64,000 nt of DNA from Cellvibrio sp. UBA7671 (GTDB lineage Bacteria > Pseudomonadota > Gammaproteobacteria > Pseudomonadales > Cellvibrionaceae): contig DLHJ01000014.1 of assembly GCA_002483145.1 (NCBI GenBank), forward strand, positions 496,001 through 560,000, written 5' to 3'. Positions within the stretch are counted from its first letter, which is position 1; every line of letters begins with the position of its first letter. Shown piece after piece: positions 8,315 to 16,456 of the stretch. The translations under genes and the position numbers were made by a program. The notes beneath the pieces are model-generated. The model was not told where the DNA came from. It saw only the letters and a list, made by a program, of their open reading frames with translations, and searched no databases.

Positions 8315-9378
8315 ATGATTTGGCACTCAACTGGATCACCCAGGAATTGACCAGCATCCACGCCGATAAGAATGCTCGCATTCTGTGGTGCACCGATGAA
8401 AACGCACTCAATACATTGCCCGCCGTATTACACCATGAACAATTACTCGTGCTAACCAATCGCTGGGATGTTGCCGAGCAGGCAAAAGCGCGCGGCTTCA
8501 CCACAGAATTTAATGATTTTGATTGCAGTGAAATCACCGATAACAGCCTCGATAAAATTTTTTATCGTGTATCCAAAGAAAAACCGGTTGTGCATCACGT
8601 GCTTAACCAAGCCTGGCGCTGCTTGAAACCCGGCGGGCAATTATTGCTGGCGGGCTATAAAAATGAAGGGACAAAAACCTATATCGAAAAAATCGCCAAG
8701 CTGCTCGGCAGCGGAAAAAATATTGTAAAACATGGCCCGGTTTATTCTGCCGAGCTCAGTAAATACAACGAGTATGATGCGGCGGAGTTGTTGGATGATA
8801 GCGACTATCGTCAGCCGCGCCCGATCGCCCCGGATTCAGGGCTCAGGCTATTCAGCAAACCGGGGTTATTCGGCTGGAACAAACAGGATGCGGGCAGCGC
8901 CTTGCTTATCGAACAACTCAAGCACTTATTGCCTCTGCCAAATCCGTTCAATAGCGGCGCGGATTTGGGCTGCGGTTACGGTTATTTGACTATCGCAGCC
9001 GCAAGCCTCGACATCTGCAAAGATATTAACCATTGGATACTGACCGACAACAACGCTGCCGCGTTAGAGCTTGCCCGGCAGAACCTGCAACACAATCAGT
9101 TGAATGGAGAGGTTATCGCCGCCGATGCGGGTAAAGGCATCCGCACCAAGGCCGATCTGCTGTTGTGTAATCCACCCTTTCATCAGGGATTTGGCATAGA
9201 TGGCGATCTGACAGACAAATTTCTCCTGAGTGCCAAGCGCCTTTTGGCGGCCCAGGGTATTGCACTTTTTGTGGTAAACCAGTTTATCCCGCTGGAGCGC
9301 AAAGCGGCACCGCTGTTCAGCCAGATTAAAGTGATAATCGATAATGGCAGCTTCAAGGTGATCCAACTGGGACTTTAA
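8311..9378 (+). CDS. rsmC: 16S rRNA guanine-N2 methyltransferase, RsmC/RlmG type
   Basis: The 355-residue protein has the two-domain layout of RsmC. A degenerate N-terminal methyltransferase-like half is followed by a catalytic half with the SAM motif DLGCGYGYL near residue 217 and the N2-guanine motif NPPFHQGFG near residue 287. RsmC methylates G1207 of 16S rRNA and the related RlmG methylates 23S rRNA. Coupling to rsuA, another 16S enzyme, favours RsmC. The start overlaps the rsuA stop as ATGA. No hairpin terminator is obvious before the tRNA-Asn promoter downstream. Confidence 0.85.
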   Translation: MNDLALNWITQELTSIHADKNARILWCTDENALNTLPAVLHHEQLLVLTNRWDVAEQAKARGFTTEFNDFDCSEITDNSLDKIFYRVSKEKPVVHHVLNQAWRCLKPGGQLLLAGYKNEGTKTYIEKIAKLLGSGKNIVKHGPVYSAELSKYNEYDAAELLDDSDYRQPRPIAPDSGLRLFSKPGLFGWNKQDAGSALLIEQLKHLLPLPNPFNSGADLGCGYGYLTIAAASLDICKDINHWILTDNNAAALELARQNLQHNQLNGEVIAADAGKGIRTKADLLLCNPPFHQGFGIDGDLTDKFLLSAKRLLAAQGIALFVVNQFIPLERKAAPLFSQIKVIIDNGSFKVIQLGL

Positions 9379-9527
9379 GCAAGAACACTGGTGAAAAAAC
9401 AACCTGCACCCGATATCCATGCGGTACATTTTGGATAGCGAAAATACAGCTTGCAGGATTAATAAACAGCCTTGAATTTATTGAGGTTTTTTTGCCGGAA
9501 AAGTTAACGAAAAGGACTAAAAAACGG

Positions 9528-9556
9528 TTGACCAACCAAAACTGCCTCTATATCAT
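9528..9556 (+). promoter_or_regulatory. promoter of the first tRNA-Asn
   Basis: TTGACC and TATCAT lie 17 bases apart and are followed by GCGCACCACTT, a GC-rich discriminator typical of stringently controlled promoters. The same core is repeated upstream of the second tRNA-Asn copy. Confidence 0.82.
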
Positions 9557-9586
9557 GCGCACCACTTCCACAGAGGAAGTCACCGT

Positions 9587-9662
9587 TCCGCCTTAGCTCA
9601 GTCGGTAGAGCAAATGACTGTTAATCATTGGGTCGCTGGTTCGAGTCCAGCAGGCGGAGCCA
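9587..9662 (+). tRNA. tRNA-Asn (GTT anticodon), copy 1
   Basis: The 76-base gene pairs TCCGCCT with AGGCGGA in the acceptor stem. It has D-arm GCTCAGTCGGTAGAGC, anticodon GTT within CTGTTAA, a GGTTCGAGTCC T-arm and an encoded CCA. It is identical in sequence to the second copy about 620 bases downstream. Confidence 0.97.
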
Positions 9663-9671
9663 GATTTAAAG

Positions 9672-9700
9672 AAAAAGGTCGCATTTATGCGGCCTTTTTT
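9672..9700 (+). terminator. terminator of the first tRNA-Asn
   Basis: The stem GGTCGCA/TGCGGCC (one G-T pair) with loop TTTA is followed by six T residues, about 10 bases after the tRNA end. Confidence 0.85.
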
Positions 9701-9781
9701 GTGCCTGTACTTTTTGTTTTTAATGTTTTGTGCTGATAAAAGGCACTTTATATCCACTACCCACCTTTAGCGGAGCATCCC

Positions 9782-10063
9782 ATGTTTAAAGTTAACGAAT
9801 ACTTTGGTGGCGCAGTTAAATCTATCGCATTCCAAACCGAAACCCTGCCAGCCACCATTGGTGTAATGGCCAAAGGGGATTACGAGTTCGGTACCAGCCA
9901 AAAAGAATACATGACTGTAGTAAGCGGTAGCCTGACCGTGGTACTGCCAGGTAGCGACAAAGCAGAAACTTTTGCAGCAGGCCAAACGTTTATTGTTGAA
10001 GCCAACCAACGCTTCAAAGTATCAGCCGACGTAGAAACTTCTTATTTGTGCAAATACGAATAA
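9782..10063 (+). CDS. ppnP: pyrimidine/purine nucleoside phosphorylase PpnP
   Basis: PpnP (YaiE, formerly DUF1255) is a small single-domain cupin that phosphorolyses several purine and pyrimidine nucleosides. The 93-residue protein has the family length and pattern: [10 protein letters not shown] at the start, [12 protein letters not shown], the [12 protein letters not shown] strand pair, and the [13 protein letters not shown] end. It sits alone between two tRNA-Asn transcription units, each with its own promoter and terminator, and has its own terminator. A link between nucleoside salvage and the tRNAs is not needed to explain this. Confidence 0.93.
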   Translation: MFKVNEYFGGAVKSIAFQTETLPATIGVMAKGDYEFGTSQKEYMTVVSGSLTVVLPGSDKAETFAAGQTFIVEANQRFKVSADVETSYLCKYE

Positions 10064-10084
10064 ACCGTTCGTTATCTGCAGATT

Positions 10085-10109
10085 AAAAAGACGCTTCGGC
10101 GTCTTTTTT
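10085..10109 (+). terminator. terminator of ppnP
   Basis: A perfect hairpin AAAAAGACGC/GCGTCTTTTT with a stable TTCG tetraloop ends in a T-run, about 20 bases after the ppnP stop. Confidence 0.9.
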
Positions 10110-10152
10110 GTTTTTTATCCCAATAAAAAACAAACGCGATTTATTAAAACGG

Positions 10153-10181
10153 TTGACCGTTATTTTTTGCCTCTATATCAT
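10153..10181 (+). promoter_or_regulatory. promoter of the second tRNA-Asn
   Basis: TTGACC and TATCAT lie 17 bases apart, followed by GCGCGCC. The block TGCCTCTATATCATGCGC is shared with the first tRNA-Asn promoter, while the spacer in front of it has diverged. Confidence 0.82.
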
Positions 10182-10210
10182 GCGCGCCTCTTCACGATGA
10201 AGAACACAAT

Positions 10211-10286
10211 TCCGCCTTAGCTCAGTCGGTAGAGCAAATGACTGTTAATCATTGGGTCGCTGGTTCGAGTCCAGCAGGCGGAGCCA
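10211..10286 (+). tRNA. tRNA-Asn (GTT anticodon), copy 2
   Basis: The gene is identical to the first tRNA-Asn copy across the 76 bases, with the same anticodon GTT and encoded CCA. It has its own promoter and terminator, so it is an independent transcription unit. Confidence 0.97.
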
Positions 10287-10305
10287 GATTTAAGCAAGAT
10301 AAAAC

Positions 10306-10334
10306 AAAAAGGCCGCACTGAGTGCGGCCTTTTT
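10306..10334 (+). terminator. terminator after the second tRNA-Asn, probably bidirectional
   Basis: The stem GGCCGCA/TGCGGCC around CTGAG has an A-run on the left and a T-run on the right. It can therefore also end the minus-strand hydrolase transcript, whose stop codon lies about 30 bases away. Confidence 0.88.
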
Positions 10335-10364
10335 ATTATATTGGCAATGAAAATGATACCTCAG

Positions 10365-11882
10365 CTAATTTCCGCTCTCTTCCGCACAAGCAGTAAATTT
10401 CATCTCGGGTTGATTAAAAAATTCATCGAGATGCTCCAACAGACAAACATCGCTTCCCAACACTGAATGTGCGATTTTTTCACGCACTCGTAATTGGCTG
10501 TGCGGCCATTGTTGATTTACCGATTGCGCCCAACTCACTGGGGTAATAGGGTCCAATGCGCCGGCGAGCATTAAGGTTGGCAATTGTGGGGCGGCATTTA
10601 CCAATGGTGACTCACTCGGCAAACGATGACAGAGTTGATAGCGCCATTGATCGCGGGTGTACTCCTGCAGCAATGGATACTTTATCAATGCCGCTGTGTA
10701 ATCTGTTTCCGATAGAACAGGATTATCCGCACAATCCACTGCCGTAAAAGTCAAACTATTAAAATCGCTCGTCATGCTGTTATTAATAAACGGCTCCATC
10801 AAGGGTTTTAATAAATCTGAACGCCCCTCCTCTACCGCATTAATTGCATCAATAATGGTTGGCCAATCGCTTGGATTATAAACAGCGGCAAAGGTGGCTG
10901 ATAAAAAACGATGGTCATTTACCACAAAATTGACCGGCGCTTCACCATCCCAACGCTTGATAGTGATTGAAATGGGATTGCGCTGTAAATTGCGCAGCGC
11001 TTGCATAAAGTGTTGTTCTAGCGAAACAACATCACCTATTGAAGATTCATTTAATTTTTTTATGCATTCATGCTGCGCACTGCAGCCTTTAAAAAACTGC
11101 TGCATCCCCTCATCCAATACCTGCGGCCAGGTTTGTACGCCGCCAAAACCGGCCGGATAAACTGAATCCAGCACCATAGATTTCAATTTTACTGTCTGTG
11201 GAGTTTGCTGCTCTTGTAAAGCGATTTCCAGTGCAAGCCGTGTTCCGTAGGAGACGCCTAGAATATTCCATTGTTGATAATCAAGCTGCGCCATTAATGC
11301 GCGCACATCCCGCGCTGATTTTTGAGTGCTAAAATTGCGATAATCCAGCTGCGGATTAGCTTGCGCTGAGGATGCAAAACATTGTGCCGCCACATCGTAG
11401 CCCTGCGCCAACTCATCGCCCAAGGCGATATTCTGACGCAACAGCTGCTGATTAAATTGATTGTATTCACTACACACGAGCGCCGGTTTGCTCCGTCCGG
11501 TGCCGCGAGTATCGATCAAAATCAAATCACGCTCCGTATTGCTATAACGCATCCAATTCAACCAGCTTTTTATTCCATCAGTATGCAAACGTGCGCTCGC
11601 ACCTGGTCCGCCTTGCAAATATACAATCGGATCAGCACGGCGCTGCTCTGCATCATTGTGCAAAATAACCACGGCCAAACGGAACTGTTCCGGTGTTAGC
11701 AATTCACCGCAAGTAATAGTGACGGTCCAGTCAGCGTCGAACCAACAGGCAGTTTTGATGAAACGGTAATCGCTATTGGGTAAAGGTTTTTCTGCCGTCT
11801 CCGATGATGGGTAAAAATATCCCACTACCGTTACCGATAAGGCCAGCACTATTGCTATACCGAGTCCAATTAAAAATCGCAT
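10365..11882 (-). CDS. exported alpha/beta hydrolase, tripeptidyl aminopeptidase-like
   Basis: The 505-residue protein begins with a hydrophobic segment at about residues 3-23 (a signal peptide or anchor), so it acts in the periplasm or at the membrane. QGGPGASA is the oxyanion-loop motif of the proline iminopeptidase/TAP group. ILGVSYGTR holds the nucleophilic serine near residue 210. The C-terminal third has the TAP-like pattern, with LAGALDPITP for the acid and KIAHSVLG for the histidine. The likely activity is release of N-terminal residues from peptides, though the exact specificity is unknown. Its stop-to-start spacing to the upstream pseudouridine synthase is minimal, so they share a transcript. 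Confidence 0.85.
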   Translation of the reverse strand: MRFLIGLGIAIVLALSVTVVGYFYPSSETAEKPLPNSDYRFIKTACWFDADWTVTITCGELLTPEQFRLAVVILHNDAEQRRADPIVYLQGGPGASARLHTDGIKSWLNWMRYSNTERDLILIDTRGTGRSKPALVCSEYNQFNQQLLRQNIALGDELAQGYDVAAQCFASSAQANPQLDYRNFSTQKSARDVRALMAQLDYQQWNILGVSYGTRLALEIALQEQQTPQTVKLKSMVLDSVYPAGFGGVQTWPQVLDEGMQQFFKGCSAQHECIKKLNESSIGDVVSLEQHFMQALRNLQRNPISITIKRWDGEAPVNFVVNDHRFLSATFAAVYNPSDWPTIIDAINAVEEGRSDLLKPLMEPFINNSMTSDFNSLTFTAVDCADNPVLSETDYTAALIKYPLLQEYTRDQWRYQLCHRLPSESPLVNAAPQLPTLMLAGALDPITPVSWAQSVNQQWPHSQLRVREKIAHSVLGSDVCLLEHLDEFFNQPEMKFTACAEESGN

Positions 11883-12598
11883 CAGGATTTATCCATTTTC
11901 TGTGTACGGGATAATAATTGCGGCCAAGGCAACAACCATGGCTCGCGCCATTCCTGTATCGCGGCAGTAAAAAAATCATCGCAAAAAAAATCGCCTTCGC
12001 GCGGCAATTCGGTAAATCGGTAATGTTTTCCACCCAGCACAAACGTTAGACTGTAAGCGTGTAAATAACAGCGGTCATAACCTGCACTTTGTATTGAATC
12101 GCCATAGAGTGAATCGCCCGCAATAGGCGAACCAATGCTTTTTAATGCGACACGAATTTGGTGTGTTTTTCCGGTGTGAGGTTTCACCATAAACAAACGA
12201 TGGCCCGGACTAATACTTTTACTAAAGAATTGGGTAATAGCAGGGTTGTCTTGAGCGGTGATTAGTTTCCATGCACCGCGACGTGCAGGCGCCATATCAC
12301 CTTTTATCAACCCTTGTTTTTTATTCGGTTTTTTTGCGCTAACAGCAAGATAATATTTTTGTACTTGGCGCTGACTAAAAGCATCGGTGAGCTGCCGATT
12401 GATTTCCGGCGTTTTCGCCATCACCAATAAACCCGAGGTAATTTTATCGAGCCGGTGCACAGGAAATAGCTCGCAAAATCCTTCTTGTTGTTTAACCGTT
12501 TCAAATAGACCAGGTTCACCAGAATCACTGTGAAAACTGGCGCCCGGCTTTTTATAAATCACTACAAATTCCGGATTATTTTCAACAATGTCATACAT
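11882..12598 (-). CDS. RluA-family pseudouridine synthase (TIGR01621-like)
   Basis: The 238-residue protein lacks an S4 domain. It opens with a short catalytic-core sequence, VVIYKKPGASFHSD, and carries the catalytic motif VHRLDKITSG with aspartate 51. KPHTGKTHQIRVALK is the C-terminal signature. The pattern fits the small RluA subgroup I know as TIGR01621, whose RNA target is not established. It overlaps the hydrolase gene by one base. The function of pairing with a peptidase is not obvious. It is one of four pseudouridine synthases in the window. Confidence 0.85.
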   Translation of the reverse strand: MYDIVENNPEFVVIYKKPGASFHSDSGEPGLFETVKQQEGFCELFPVHRLDKITSGLLVMAKTPEINRQLTDAFSQRQVQKYYLAVSAKKPNKKQGLIKGDMAPARRGAWKLITAQDNPAITQFFSKSISPGHRLFMVKPHTGKTHQIRVALKSIGSPIAGDSLYGDSIQSAGYDRCYLHAYSLTFVLGGKHYRFTELPREGDFFCDDFFTAAIQEWREPWLLPWPQLLSRTQKMDKS

Positions 12599-12642
12599 GA
12601 GAAACAGCTCAATTGGAGATGGCGCGCAGGTTATCAGCCACA

Positions 12643-12676
12643 GATTATTTCGGCTATAAGATTATTTTGGCTATAA
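12643..12676. repeat. tandem duplication of a 17-base unit
   Basis: Two adjacent copies of GATTATTTYGGCTATAA differ at one position (C in the first, T in the second). They lie 45-80 bases upstream of the minus-strand pseudouridine synthase start. Confidence 0.8.
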
Positions 12677-12938
12677 AAAGCCACTACTTGTGACTTAAAA
12701 AACTAATGTAGGTGTAGCGTCAAGAGTGGGCGTAGCTATAATCAGTTCAGGTGTCCGCTTCGGTTGTCGTAATGACGGGTTTCCCCTAAGAGCGCTCATG
12801 TCAGTGCTCCATGTTTTGAGTTGTGCCCAGCTTTTTGCTTAAGCAAAAGCGCCAGCGGCCAAGCAAACAAACCAATCACCAACAGCCGGCGGGCACCTTT
12901 TTATTACCCACAATTTCCTGTTTGCTCTACCTGCCCTC

Positions 12939-12944
12939 TATAAT
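12939..12944 (+). promoter_or_regulatory. candidate -10 box for the acyltransferase run
   Basis: A perfect TATAAT hexamer lies 32 bases before the ATG. The best -35 candidate (TTCCTG, 18-base spacing) is poor, so an activator or another arrangement is possible. Confidence 0.4.
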
Positions 12945-12976
12945 TCCGCCCTCGCTTTTACCTATCGCTATTTTCT

Positions 12977-13600
12977 ATGAATGATCAAAATACCGAACGC
13001 TATCGCCAGCAACACAAACTGCGGCTGAGCTACATGCCCTGGCTTTATGCCGGTTTAAAACCTGCACATCGCAGCTGGGCGCAGGCTTGGCAGGATGAGT
13101 GGCAGACTTATCTAACGGCAATGGAAACCATCATCATCGGTAAAGATTGTTTTATCGCTCCTGAAGCGCGGATATTTGCCGAACCCGGCCGTCCGATCCT
13201 GATTGGCGATAATTCTTACATTGCCGCTGATTGTGTCCTGCACGGGCCAATTACCCTGGGGCAAGGTGTTTCAATTAATCACCACGTAAGCCTGGATGGC
13301 GGCCGCAAAGGAATTGTGGTTGGCGATAATACGCGTATCGCAGCTTACACCTATGCCTACGCGTTTAACCACGGCATGGACAGTGACAGATTAGTTTGCG
13401 ATCAGGCCGTCAAATCACAAGGAATCCGTATAGGTAGCGATGTATGGATTGGCGCCAACACGGGTATAGTAGATGGCGTCTCTATTGGCAACCATGCTGT
13501 TGTTGGCATGGGCAGCATAGTGACCAAATCCGTAGCCGATTACACCAAGGTCGCAGGTAATCCGGCGCGCATCATTGGCAACCGCACAACCGAAGTCTGA
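12977..13600 (+). CDS. left-handed beta-helix acyltransferase (hexapeptide repeat)
   Basis: The 207-residue protein has a helical N-terminal 50 residues and then repeated [I/V]G-x4 hexapeptides, such as IGDNSYIAADC, LGQGVSINHHV and VGDNTRIAAYT. A histidine in AFNHGMD is at the usual catalytic position. GSDVWIGANTGIVDGVSIG and the end VAGNPARIIG are typical of the acetyl/acyl-transferase superfamily. The acceptor is unknown. It is cytoplasmic, without signal or membrane segments. It lies about 70 bases upstream of the binding protein gene and may be the first gene of that run. Confidence 0.85.
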   Translation: MNDQNTERYRQQHKLRLSYMPWLYAGLKPAHRSWAQAWQDEWQTYLTAMETIIIGKDCFIAPEARIFAEPGRPILIGDNSYIAADCVLHGPITLGQGVSINHHVSLDGGRKGIVVGDNTRIAAYTYAYAFNHGMDSDRLVCDQAVKSQGIRIGSDVWIGANTGIVDGVSIGNHAVVGMGSIVTKSVADYTKVAGNPARIIGNRTTEV

Positions 13601-13668
13601 ATACCCCCCACGCGCAACACCCGGTGCATGAACTAGAATCAATTAACCCCAGCATATTAGGTTCAGCA

Positions 13669-14691
13669 ATGCGTTATTACCTACCCTTTCTCACGCTCCT
13701 GCTGACCCTGCTGCTGGCACCATCAGCCAGAGCCACGCAACAGTTAAAAGTACTTGCATGGGATGGATACGCCGATACTGATCTCGTGCGGGAGTTCGAA
13801 CAGCAACATAAAGCTAACGTTGCAGTAACTTATGTCTACTCTGACGATGAACTCTGGAGCAAAGTTAACGAAGCAAAAAATGGGGGCTATGACTTGCTGG
13901 CAGTGAATACCGCCGAATTGCAGCGCTATATCCAGAAAGGCTTGGTACGCGCGATTGATACACAGCGGATTACCAACATTCCCCAGCAACTACCGCGCTT
14001 CCAACAACGGAACTCTATTCCCGGGCTGGTTAAAAATGACCGGACCTATGCCATTCCCTATACCTATTCCGAAATGGGACTGATCTACAACCGGAAGCTG
14101 GTGCATCAACCACCCGCTAGCATCAAAGCATTATGGGACCCAGCCTACACCGGCAAGGTGCTGGCATTTAACACCAGCAACCACAACTTCACCTTGGCTG
14201 CGCTCAGCCTAGGCATCACATCGCCGTTCCATCAATCGCCCGAACAGCTACAGCTATCTGCACGCCGCCTGATTGAATTGCGCCGCAATATATTGACTTT
14301 TTATTCGTCACCACAGGAGGCGGTGAAACTGTTTAAAACTCAGGAAGTCGCACTTATTTACGCCAATTACGGTAGCCAACAACTAAAAGCACTCGCCGAT
14401 ATCGGCGCCGATGTAGGCTACGTAATGCCGCAAGATGGCACACTTGCCTGGTTGGATTGTTGGGCCATTGGCCAGCATGCAAGCCCTCTTGCCGAACAGT
14501 GGATTAATTTTATGCTGGAAGAAAAAGCAAGTCTCCGCTTAACCAACGTGCACGGGCTTGCCAATACGCTCGATGAATCCAGTGCGCACCGCGACGCCAA
14601 ACTTATTTGGCTCGAACCTATCGAAAATGCAGATGCACGCATTAGATTGTGGGAACAAATTATTTCTGGCGATGTAATGGAACGGTTTTAG
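13669..14691 (+). CDS. periplasmic PotD/PotF-like substrate-binding protein without transporter genes
   Basis: The 340-residue protein has a signal peptide (residues 1 to about 22, ending SARA). Its fold pattern is that of polyamine-type binding proteins: KVLAWDGYADTDLV at the start, AYTGKVLAF in the middle, and LAWLDCWAIG near residue 264. The W-x2-Y at the start and the W-L-D pair correspond to amine-binding positions of PotD as I recall them. No ABC permease or ATPase gene is nearby. Instead, the stop codon lies 2 bases before a diguanylate cyclase gene, suggesting a sensory rather than transport role. A start 45 bases upstream is in frame but would precede the signal peptide. Confidence 0.85.
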   Translation: MRYYLPFLTLLLTLLLAPSARATQQLKVLAWDGYADTDLVREFEQQHKANVAVTYVYSDDELWSKVNEAKNGGYDLLAVNTAELQRYIQKGLVRAIDTQRITNIPQQLPRFQQRNSIPGLVKNDRTYAIPYTYSEMGLIYNRKLVHQPPASIKALWDPAYTGKVLAFNTSNHNFTLAALSLGITSPFHQSPEQLQLSARRLIELRRNILTFYSSPQEAVKLFKTQEVALIYANYGSQQLKALADIGADVGYVMPQDGTLAWLDCWAIGQHASPLAEQWINFMLEEKASLRLTNVHGLANTLDESSAHRDAKLIWLEPIENADARIRLWEQIISGDVMERF

Positions 14692-14693
14692 TT

Positions 14694-16442
14694 ATGGGAT
14701 CAAGGATTGTTATTAAACTCACTATCTGGATTGCCCTGCTCAGCCTGTTGAGCGCAGGGATTAGCGTGTATTTTACTTACACCCATAGCCGCGCCCTGTT
14801 GATCCAATCTTCCAAAGATAAATTAGCTACTGCCACGCAGGTATTAGCCAATCGCTATTCTTTTTTTATCGCCGATATAACCAAAGATTTATTATTTATT
14901 GCGCAACTCCCTGCCATTGAAGAAATTGCCTCCAGCCATTCACCACAGACCGACAAACAACGCATGCGCCTGGCGAACGCGCTGTCAGGATTTCTTCGCT
15001 CCCATGAGGAATATATTCAAGTTCGATTTATCGGCGCACACAATCACGGTCTGGAGTTGGTGCGCGTTGATAAGACCCAAAATGCTGTGCATATCGTTGA
15101 AGGTATGGCACTGCAGGAAAAAGCCCACTATTCCTATGTGTACAACACGCTGAAATTAAAACAGGGCAGCGTTTTTGTATCAGGTATCCGGCTCAATAAA
15201 GAGCGCGGGCTGCTTGATGGTTATGGTAAACCGAGCGTCATTGTTGCTACACCAGTGTATGGCACGAACGGCAACGTGTTTGGTGTTATTGTCATTAACG
15301 TTGACTTGGAAAAAATGTTTGCATTAATTGAAACTGATATTCCCGCCGGAATTGATGTAATCGCCACCAACTCCGCTGGCGATTATATTTTGCATCCAGA
15401 CGCGGAAAAAACCTTCGGTTTTGATAAAGGTGCGCGCGTACTCATGCAAAACGACATCCCCGTCACACAGCATATTTTTTCCGGTGAGGTATCAAGCTTG
15501 GTGGCAGAAGTGCACGATTTTCGTTTCCCCGAAAAACAGGCCGTTATTTCGTTAACCAAAGTCCCTTTTGCCACGGAATCCGATGAAAAATATATTGTCC
15601 TGGGTTTAATCAGTAATCTCGACGCCGTATTGGAAGACAGCCGCCAACTCGGCATTACAAGCCTGCAAATTTCACTGGCCTTTGGTGTTTTATTTGTGTT
15701 GCTCTCACTCATACTTGCACGCAAAATCACCACCCCACTGCAGCGTATGGCCACTACCTTTGCACGTTTTAAACAGGGCGACCCTGTGCCCGAACTCAGT
15801 ACAAACCGCGATGATGAATTGGGTTTGCTCGCGCGAAACTTTTCGATTATGGCCAAAAAATTAAATGCGCAGTTAATGGAGCTCAATACCCAGCGCCAGT
15901 ATTTACACAAAGTAGCGCACCACGACGGGCTGACCGGATTACCCAATCGCATCCTGCTTGAAGACCGCATTGAACAGGCATTGATTAGTGCCCGGCGCGA
16001 TAAAGCCGAGATCGCGGTAATGCTTATAGACCTGGATGATTTCAAACCGGTTAATGATAAATACGGAAATGATATTGGTGACAAGTTATTACAAGAATGC
16101 GCTGCTCGTATGCTGACCTGCATCCGCGAAACTGACACAGTCGCACGCTACGGCGGCGATGAATTTATGACTATTGTTTCTGCGCGGGAATTGCAATTAC
16201 GCGGTATGAGCGCGCGCCATATCAGCCGCCAGGTTGCCGATAAAATCCGCACTGCATTAAACCAGCCATTTAAGATCGACAATTTTTTACTTAATATTTC
16301 CTGCAGTATTGGTATCGCGATTTATCCACAAGACGGGGATGACAAAAACACCCTGATCAAACATGCCGACCTTGCGATGTATTACGCGAAATCAACAGGA
16401 AGAAATAACGTAAAGCTGTACACTGATACCCAAACAGATTAG
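14694..16442 (+). CDS. membrane diguanylate cyclase: periplasmic Cache-like domain, HAMP, GGDEF
   Basis: The 582-residue protein makes cyclic di-GMP from two GTP. A membrane segment spans about residues 6-27. A periplasmic sensor region of roughly 290 residues with double-Cache character follows, then a second membrane segment near 319-340, a HAMP linker and a GGDEF domain. The active-site motif GGDEF is intact at 487-491, and the inhibitory-site RxxD (RETD) lies exactly five residues before it, so both activity and product feedback are expected. No EAL domain is present. The start was chosen 2 bases after the binding protein gene. Coupling suggests the binding protein presents its ligand to this sensor. 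Confidence 0.93.
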   Translation: MGSRIVIKLTIWIALLSLLSAGISVYFTYTHSRALLIQSSKDKLATATQVLANRYSFFIADITKDLLFIAQLPAIEEIASSHSPQTDKQRMRLANALSGFLRSHEEYIQVRFIGAHNHGLELVRVDKTQNAVHIVEGMALQEKAHYSYVYNTLKLKQGSVFVSGIRLNKERGLLDGYGKPSVIVATPVYGTNGNVFGVIVINVDLEKMFALIETDIPAGIDVIATNSAGDYILHPDAEKTFGFDKGARVLMQNDIPVTQHIFSGEVSSLVAEVHDFRFPEKQAVISLTKVPFATESDEKYIVLGLISNLDAVLEDSRQLGITSLQISLAFGVLFVLLSLILARKITTPLQRMATTFARFKQGDPVPELSTNRDDELGLLARNFSIMAKKLNAQLMELNTQRQYLHKVAHHDGLTGLPNRILLEDRIEQALISARRDKAEIAVMLIDLDDFKPVNDKYGNDIGDKLLQECAARMLTCIRETDTVARYGGDEFMTIVSARELQLRGMSARHISRQVADKIRTALNQPFKIDNFLLNISCSIGIAIYPQDGDDKNTLIKHADLAMYYAKSTGRNNVKLYTDTQTD

Positions 16443-16456
16443 GAATTATAAGCACC

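Larger units (their letters stand above)
12599..12976. other. divergent intergenic region with tandem and inverted repeats
   Basis: This region separates the minus-strand pseudouridine synthase from the plus-strand acyltransferase run. It holds a tandem pair of 17-base units at 12643-12676 and an imperfect inverted repeat around 12830-12850 (GCTTTTTGC, then GCAAAAGC). A TATAAT lies at 12939-12944, about 33 bases before the acyltransferase start; no good -35 accompanies it. No coding frame is supported. Confidence 0.45.
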
